Assembly (NCBI GenBank): GCA_903854645.1
Contig: CAINWY010000063.1
Span: 1 to 9,429, forward strand
Length of the DNA: 9,429 nucleotides
Reading direction: 5' to 3'
From: an uncultured bacterium
Lineage (GTDB): Bacteria > Patescibacteriota > Minisyncoccia > Phycocordibacterales > UBA9973
Below are positions 6,323-9,429 of this stretch, piece after piece; position 1 is the first letter of the stretch; every line of letters starts with the position of its first letter. The notes below the pieces were generated by a model. That model did not search any database. It had not been told where the DNA came from and saw nothing but the letters and a program-made list of their open reading frames with translations. The position numbers and the translations under genes are program-made.

Positions 6323-6874
6323 ATGGCAAAACAAGAACTAAGAGGAGAGAGGAATTGGTATGCTATTCATACTTACGCAGGATATGAGAATGCAGTTATG
6401 CGTAATCTTCGTCAGCGTATAGATTCACTGGGGGTGAATGACAAGATTTTCAGTGTGATAGTACCAACAGAAAAGAAAATCAAAATAAAGGGAGGCAAGA
6501 GAGTAGAGACAGAAGAGAAGGTTTATCCAGGTTATGTACTCGTAGATATGATAGTGGATGACAATTCTTGGTATGTAGTCCGCAATACTCCTCGTGTTAC
6601 AGGATTCGTAGGAGCAGGAGTAAATCCAGTTCCACTCGAGAAGAAAGAGGTAGAAGATCTATTCAGCAAGATGGACAAGGGCAACAAGACGAACAAGCAT
6701 CAGATGGACATAGAAGTAGGAGAGATTGTCCGCATAGCAGATGGTCCATTCAAAGAACTCGAAGGTAAGGTGAGTGATGTAGACAACGAGAGAGGCAAGG
6801 TAAAGGTCCTCGTTTCAATGTTCGGTAGAGAAACCCCTGTCGAATTGGATTTCTTGCAAATCAAGAAACTTTAA
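6323..6874 (+). CDS. nusG: Transcription elongation/antitermination factor NusG
   Basis: NusG binds RNA polymerase through its NGN domain and links it to the ribosome or Rho through its KOW domain. The 183-residue length is standard. The NGN domain (about 10-110) shows NWYAIHTYAGYE (11-22), EKVYPGYVLVDM (65-76) and WYVVRNTPRVTGFVG (83-97). A Lys/Asn-rich linker follows at 115-128. The C-terminal KOW domain (about 130-180) shows EVGEIVRIADGPFKELEGKV (131-150) and FGRETPVELDF (167-177). No Shine-Dalgarno motif is visible; the 25 bases before the ATG are almost pure A/T. The TAA stop is also the first three bases of the inverted-repeat element at 6872-7001, so any transcript continuing towards rplK must pass a long hairpin. 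Confidence 0.97.
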   Translation: MAKQELRGERNWYAIHTYAGYENAVMRNLRQRIDSLGVNDKIFSVIVPTEKKIKIKGGKRVETEEKVYPGYVLVDMIVDDNSWYVVRNTPRVTGFVGAGVNPVPLEKKEVEDLFSKMDKGNKTNKHQMDIEVGEIVRIADGPFKELEGKVSDVDNERGKVKVLVSMFGRETPVELDFLQIKKL

Positions 6875-7001
6875 TCAATCTGACACAAAATAGCTCTTAT
6901 TAAAGGGTCCAGATAATTTTCTACTGAAAATTTCTTCATTGCTCGGCTCGACAGCCTTGCGCATGCCCCTTTAATAAGACTATTTTGTTTTAGATTGATT
7001 A
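6872..7001. repeat. Long imperfect inverted repeat (element C) between nusG and rplK
   Basis: The arms are about 35 bp each. TAATCAATCT (6872-6881) pairs with AGATTGATTA (6992-7001), ACAAAATAG (6885-6893) with CTATTTTGT (6980-6988), and TTATTAAAGGG (6897-6907) with CCCTTTAATAA (6967-6977). Two short internal loops separate the blocks. The interior adds hairpins: AATTTTC (6915-6921) with GAAAATT (6926-6932), and GGCT with AGCC near 6945-6956. The element starts exactly at the nusG stop codon. The termini differ from elements A and B, but the size (130 bp) is similar. It may be a MITE of another family, a transcription terminator or processing site, or a leader structure controlling rplK. The pairing is seen directly; the role is open. 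Confidence 0.75.
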
Positions 7002-7023
7002 CTATTACTAATTGTGTTATATT
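6995..7023 (+). promoter_or_regulatory. Candidate promoter for rplK
   Basis: TTGATT (6995-7000), a 17-base spacer and TATATT (7018-7023) with a TGT extension (7015-7017) make a plausible sigma-70-type promoter. The -35 hexamer lies in the right arm of element C, so the element may have supplied part of it. The predicted start near 7030 gives a 65-70 base, A/T-rich leader containing a near-direct repeat (ATTAAATTCTTAATT about 7054-7068 and ATTAATTCTTAATT about 7077-7090). Confidence 0.5.
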
Positions 7024-7096
7024 AACCCTGTTACGCTAGCTTCAAATTTAGGTATTAAATTCTTAATTCCTAATTATTAATTCTTAATTATTTTAT

Positions 7097-7525
7097 ATGG
7101 CAGCCAAAAAAATTACAAAAAAAGTTAAATTACAAATACCAGCCGCAAAGGCAACTCCAGCTCCTCCACTTGGACCAGCATTAGGTCAGGCAGGGGTGAA
7201 CATCGCAGAATTCTGCCAAAAGTTCAACGCTATGACAGCAAAGGATGCAGGGGAGATAGTAGGTGTAGTCATCACAGTTTACGAAGACAGAACTTATGAT
7301 ATAAAGGTGAAGACTCCTCCAGTTTCAGGTCTTATATTCAAGGCAGCAGGGGTAGAAGGAGGCTCAGGCAAGCCAAACCTAAGCAAGGTAGGCAGTATCA
7401 CAAAGGCCCAGGTCCGTGCTATAGCCGAGAAGAAGATGCCTGATTTGAATGCAAAGAACATAGAAGGAGCAATGAAGATAGTAGAAGGCAGTGCTCGTTC
7501 TGCAGGAATCAGTATCGTAGGATAA
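7097..7525 (+). CDS. rplK: 50S ribosomal protein L11 (uL11)
   Basis: L11 binds the GTPase-associated region of 23S rRNA and forms the base of the L7/L12 stalk. The 142-residue length is standard. The N-terminal domain carries the conserved proline-rich PAPPLGPALGQAGVNIAEFC (21-40). A linker follows (KTPPVSG, 72-78). The C-terminal rRNA-binding domain shows KAAGVEGGSGKPNLSKVG (82-99) and ITKAQVRAIAEKKMPDLNA (101-119). Codon use is rich in ATA for Ile (7 of 12). The gene has no Shine-Dalgarno motif and is followed 18 bases later by a strong terminator. The usual partner gene for L1 (rplA) is absent. Together with the upstream inverted repeat, this makes rplK nearly a stand-alone unit, although secE and nusG remain adjacent. 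Confidence 0.97.
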   Translation: MAAKKITKKVKLQIPAAKATPAPPLGPALGQAGVNIAEFCQKFNAMTAKDAGEIVGVVITVYEDRTYDIKVKTPPVSGLIFKAAGVEGGSGKPNLSKVGSITKAQVRAIAEKKMPDLNAKNIEGAMKIVEGSARSAGISIVG

Positions 7526-7543
7526 TACATAGAATATACACAT

Positions 7544-7575
7544 AAATGCCCCGCCGGATTACCGGCGGGGCATTT
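7544..7575. terminator. Strong hairpin terminator after rplK
   Basis: A perfect 14-bp stem (AAATGCCCCGCCGG at 7544-7557 with its complement at 7562-7575) has the loop ATTA. The A/T foot of the stem gives TTT on both strands, so it could work in either direction. It closes the secE-nusG-rplK block where rplA would normally follow. Confidence 0.88.
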
Positions 7576-7594
7576 CCTATACCCGAAAACCTGA

Positions 7595-7623
7595 TTGACA
7601 TAACCCTAATTTTGTGCTACAAT
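7595..7623 (+). promoter_or_regulatory. Near-consensus sigma-70-type promoter for the 7743 gene
   Basis: A perfect TTGACA (7595-7600), a 17-base spacer and TACAAT (7618-7623), preceded by TGC, combine consensus -35, optimal spacing and an extended -10. This is the best promoter in the window. The predicted start near 7630 leaves a leader of about 113 bases. Confidence 0.85.
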
Positions 7624-7639
7624 ACCCCCAAACTAAAAT

Positions 7640-7702
7640 CAAAACAAATTTCTAGGAAATGACGTTTTGCGAGCGCCCTTATCGCTTGTCGCCCAAATAA
7701 GG
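7640..7702 (+). promoter_or_regulatory. Structured 5' leader with a possible pseudoknot
   Basis: Hairpin 1 pairs CAAAAC (7640-7645) with GTTTTG (7664-7669), and inside it ATTTC (7648-7652) with GAAAT (7656-7660) around the loop TAG. Hairpin 2 pairs GCGA (7669-7672) with TCGC (7689-7692) and GCG (7673-7675) with CGC (7683-7685). Its loop, containing CCTTAT (7677-7682), is complementary to ATAAGG (7697-7702) just downstream, so an H-type pseudoknot is possible. About 40 A/T-rich bases follow before the ATG. It may be a cis-regulatory leader or a small RNA; it matches no riboswitch class I recognise. Confidence 0.45.
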
Positions 7703-7742
7703 AAAAGTTATTTGAAAAATTAATTAATTAAATTTAAGTGTT

Positions 7743-9029
7743 ATGGCAAAGAACAATCATGAGCATAAATCCCTAAAAGGGAATGGTCAGAGTAGAGTAG
7801 AACAAGTAGCCGTAGGGGATAAACTCCTGGCTCTTTTGAAAAAAGAAGTACAAGTTGGATTTAGAGGTCCTTATCAAGGGTCTGCAAAGGGTTCGGTTGC
7901 CATACTGGTAATCACAGCCAATAGTCCATCTTTAAAAAGCAAAGCACTTTCTTACATCTCAAAACAAACAGGTTTTGATGCCAGCAAGGAATCAATTGTG
8001 AATCATGGTGACATTGCTAAAACAATTGTTATCAACCTATCCACGACTCCTCCGGGGTTTACGAAAGGGATTGAATCCAGTTACAAACTATTGTTTCCAA
8101 ATGGTCACAAAAAAGAAAAGGCAAAGCCTATAGTAGAGGCTGAAGTACCTGTAGTTGTAAAAGCACCACCAGTAGAAGCCCCAAAAGCCGAAGAAAAGAA
8201 AAGGCTAGTGAGCAAAACAGTTTCTCTTTCAAAATTTTTATCTACTATGTTGGTTCACGAAATGATGATCACAGATCCCACGTTGGATACAAAAGATTAT
8301 CGTCTGAAAGCTTTTTGTAGTCATGATAAGAAAAAAGAAGATGACTACAATGTTATCAATTGCAATTCTCTGGAAATTGCTGAAAATGTGGAAAAGGCCA
8401 TCAATTGGTTCTATTCGAATAATGAAGCAATCCGTGTGGACAGTACCGTCATGTTTAAAATCCCTGATAGTATAGAGGAAAAGAAAATTGGTATCAATTT
8501 TTGTTTACCCCCTAGTCACAATTCAGATGAGGACGAAGTAAGAAGACGCCTCCATAGAGTGGCATTTGGTTCAAAGCCCGTTTCTATTGTAAAAGGAACG
8601 AGTTCATTCTTGGTGAAGTATCTAAAGAAGAATACTGCCCCTAAAATCTTTTCTTTACTGAAGGGGATGGGCTGGGATGTAATAAAGAGTAATGATCTGA
8701 TTTATATCAATCTTCTTGATTTAACTAAAGATGAGAATGCTGTGACGACTCCAACCGCTGCTGAAGAGAAATTATCTCCAGCTGTAGAGCCACTTGTTAG
8801 AGTAGTTGATGCTCCTGTTCCTGCTTTAAACCAGCAAGGTTGTATCCCATTCATTCATTCAAAGGAGGAAGCTCTCGAGGAAATAGAGAGAATTTACTCT
8901 GATGCTAGACTTTTTTCGAGACTTCCAAAGGATGTTCAAGCCAGATTCGTTTCAATCTTGAAAGCCGCTTATAATGAAAGCCATCCAGTCGAGTATGCAA
9001 ATACTCTTCTCGAATTTTTCAAAAAATAA
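7743..9029 (+). CDS. Uncharacterised 428-residue soluble protein
   Basis: I do not recognise this protein. It has no signal peptide and no transmembrane segment, so it is probably cytoplasmic. Composition suggests three modules. An N-terminal alpha/beta part (about 20-120) includes KGSVAILVITANSP (49-62) and TIVINLS (94-100). A Pro/Val/Ala/Lys linker (125-153) leads to a central mixed alpha/beta part (about 158-328), with VHEMM (171-175), INWFYSNNEAIRVDSTVMF (220-238), DEDEVRRRLHRVAFG (262-276) and KIFSLLKGMGWDVIKSNDLI (301-320). A second Pro/Ala/Val linker (334-362) is followed by a short helical C-terminus (372-428). Its four cysteines (192, 207, 254, 367) form no zinc-binding pattern. The gene stands alone between a near-consensus promoter with a structured leader and a terminator. 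Isoleucine codons avoid ATA (5 of 27) compared with rplK (7 of 12), hinting at a different history or expression level. A nucleic-acid or regulatory role is conceivable but unsupported by any motif. Confidence 0.88.
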   Translation: MAKNNHEHKSLKGNGQSRVEQVAVGDKLLALLKKEVQVGFRGPYQGSAKGSVAILVITANSPSLKSKALSYISKQTGFDASKESIVNHGDIAKTIVINLSTTPPGFTKGIESSYKLLFPNGHKKEKAKPIVEAEVPVVVKAPPVEAPKAEEKKRLVSKTVSLSKFLSTMLVHEMMITDPTLDTKDYRLKAFCSHDKKKEDDYNVINCNSLEIAENVEKAINWFYSNNEAIRVDSTVMFKIPDSIEEKKIGINFCLPPSHNSDEDEVRRRLHRVAFGSKPVSIVKGTSSFLVKYLKKNTAPKIFSLLKGMGWDVIKSNDLIYINLLDLTKDENAVTTPTAAEEKLSPAVEPLVRVVDAPVPALNQQGCIPFIHSKEEALEEIERIYSDARLFSRLPKDVQARFVSILKAAYNESHPVEYANTLLEFFKK

Positions 9030-9053
9030 ATTTAATTCAATTAACCCAAACAA

Positions 9054-9089
9054 AAAGACCACGGATCCAAAGGACTCCGTGGCTTTTTT
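9054..9089. terminator. Bidirectional terminator between convergent genes
   Basis: CCACGGA (9059-9065) pairs with TCCGTGG (9076-9082); extra pairing of TCC with GGA in the loop is possible. The stem is flanked by A5 on the left and T6 on the right, so the hairpin has a T tail on both strands. It serves the 7743 gene and is placed to stop efp transcription from the opposite strand too. Confidence 0.85.
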
Positions 9090-9144
9090 ATTTATCAATA
9101 AGTTTTATAAAATAAGAAAAAGGTAACTTTTATGATTTTATATT

Positions 9145-9429
9145 TTATTTACTAACTCTTTCTACATATTCTCCAGAGACAGTATTCACTACGACTTTGT
9201 CTCCTTCTTCTACAAAGAAGGGAACTTGTATCTTTACTCCATTTTCGAGGACTGCTAGCTTGCCACCTCCATTGGCAGTGTTTCCACGGATAGATGGGGG
9301 AGCTTCTTTGATTGTAAATTCCATTTTGATAGGTAGAGATATCTTGATTATTTTCTCTTCATCATTATCATCCCAGACCATAGCAGTTACCTTACCCTCG
9401 GCTTTCATATATTTGGCAGCATCACCGAT
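9145..9429 (-). CDS. efp: Elongation factor P, C-terminal half (5' end beyond the window)
   Basis: EF-P binds between the ribosomal P and E sites and relieves stalling at polyproline stretches. The 94 visible residues begin IGDAAKYMKAEGKVTAMVWD (first codon at 9429-9427), typical of the start of the central OB domain. Then come ISLPIKMEFTIKEAPPSIRG, the family signature region GNTANGGGKLAVLENGVKIQ, and the conserved end VPFFVEEGDKVVVNTVSGEY. About half of the usual 185-190 residues is missing, including the N-terminal KOW-like domain whose tip carries the modifiable Lys/Arg. This is truncation by the window, not a pseudogene. An internal ATG at 9408 is not the real start, because homology continues upstream of it. 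The gene is convergent with the 7743 gene. Confidence 0.93.
   Translation of the reverse strand: MGDAAKYMKAEGKVTAMVWDDNDEEKIIKISLPIKMEFTIKEAPPSIRGNTANGGGKLAVLENGVKIQVPFFVEEGDKVVVNTVSGEYVERVSK

Noticed and set aside
6568..6768. Plus-strand 66-codon frame inside nusG
   Set aside because: Arg/Ser-rich translation in another frame of a strongly conserved gene; no independent support.
7294..7530. Minus-strand 78-codon frame opposite rplK
   Set aside because: Antisense to a conserved ribosomal protein gene, with no homology or promoter of its own.
16..9029. Possible UGA recoding (Gracilibacteria/SR1 type), since none of the ten genes ends in TGA
   Set aside because: All frames are complete under the standard code with conserved residues in place, and no in-frame TGA is needed to extend a gene. 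Ten stops (seven TAA, three TAG) are too few to infer recoding.
9145..9408. A short complete protein starting at the minus-strand ATG at 9408
   Set aside because: EF-P homology continues upstream of this ATG to the window edge (IGDAAKY), so it is an internal Met of a truncated gene.

Overview
The window is about 9.4 kb of AT-rich bacterial DNA, densely packed with small genes. It most likely comes from the Candidate Phyla Radiation (Patescibacteria), probably a Parcubacteria lineage. The evidence is indirect. Gene leaders are A/T-rich with no recognisable Shine-Dalgarno motif, SecE and NusG are compact, and an adaptor-type exporter occurs without any outer-membrane channel gene. The ribosomal protein L11 gene (rplK) is followed by a terminator rather than by the L1 gene (rplA); a large Parcubacteria subgroup is known to lack L1. 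All reading frames are intact under the standard code, so UGA recoding (Gracilibacteria/SR1 type) is not supported. The organism assignment is inference.

Positions 16-4975 hold a four-gene export operon: a membrane-fusion adaptor, a MacB/LolD-class ABC ATPase, and two tandem, mutually related MacB/FtsX-type permeases, ending in a strong hairpin. The adaptor carries an unusual beta-rich domain inserted at the tip of its coiled-coil hairpin. Positions 5031-5889 hold a single-gene unit for an anchored SIMPL (DUF541) protein. Its extended -10 promoter sits so close to the ATG that the mRNA should be leaderless, and it has its own terminator.

Positions 5890-7575 hold the secE-nusG-rplK block (translocon subunit, transcription elongation factor, ribosomal protein L11). 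A 130-bp inverted-repeat element separates nusG from rplK, and a promoter overlaps that element's right arm. Positions 7595-9089 hold an isolated transcription unit: a consensus-like promoter, a structured leader with a possible pseudoknot, a 428-residue soluble protein I do not recognise, and a terminator. At the right edge, convergent on the minus strand, is the C-terminal half of elongation factor P (efp), cut by the window end.

The most striking non-coding signal is a pair of 117-122 bp elements at 2244-2365 and 5972-6088 with the same termini (ATCCCGTTAGAGA and its complement). Both sit at a gene start so that the right terminus supplies the A and T of the downstream ATG; the first also supplies the stop codon of the upstream ATPase gene. 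They look like a non-autonomous mobile element with a preference for the ATGA sequence at gene starts. The 128-130 bp inverted repeat after nusG has the same scale but different ends and begins at the nusG stop codon. The unknown 428-residue protein with its structured leader is the other candidate for undescribed biology.
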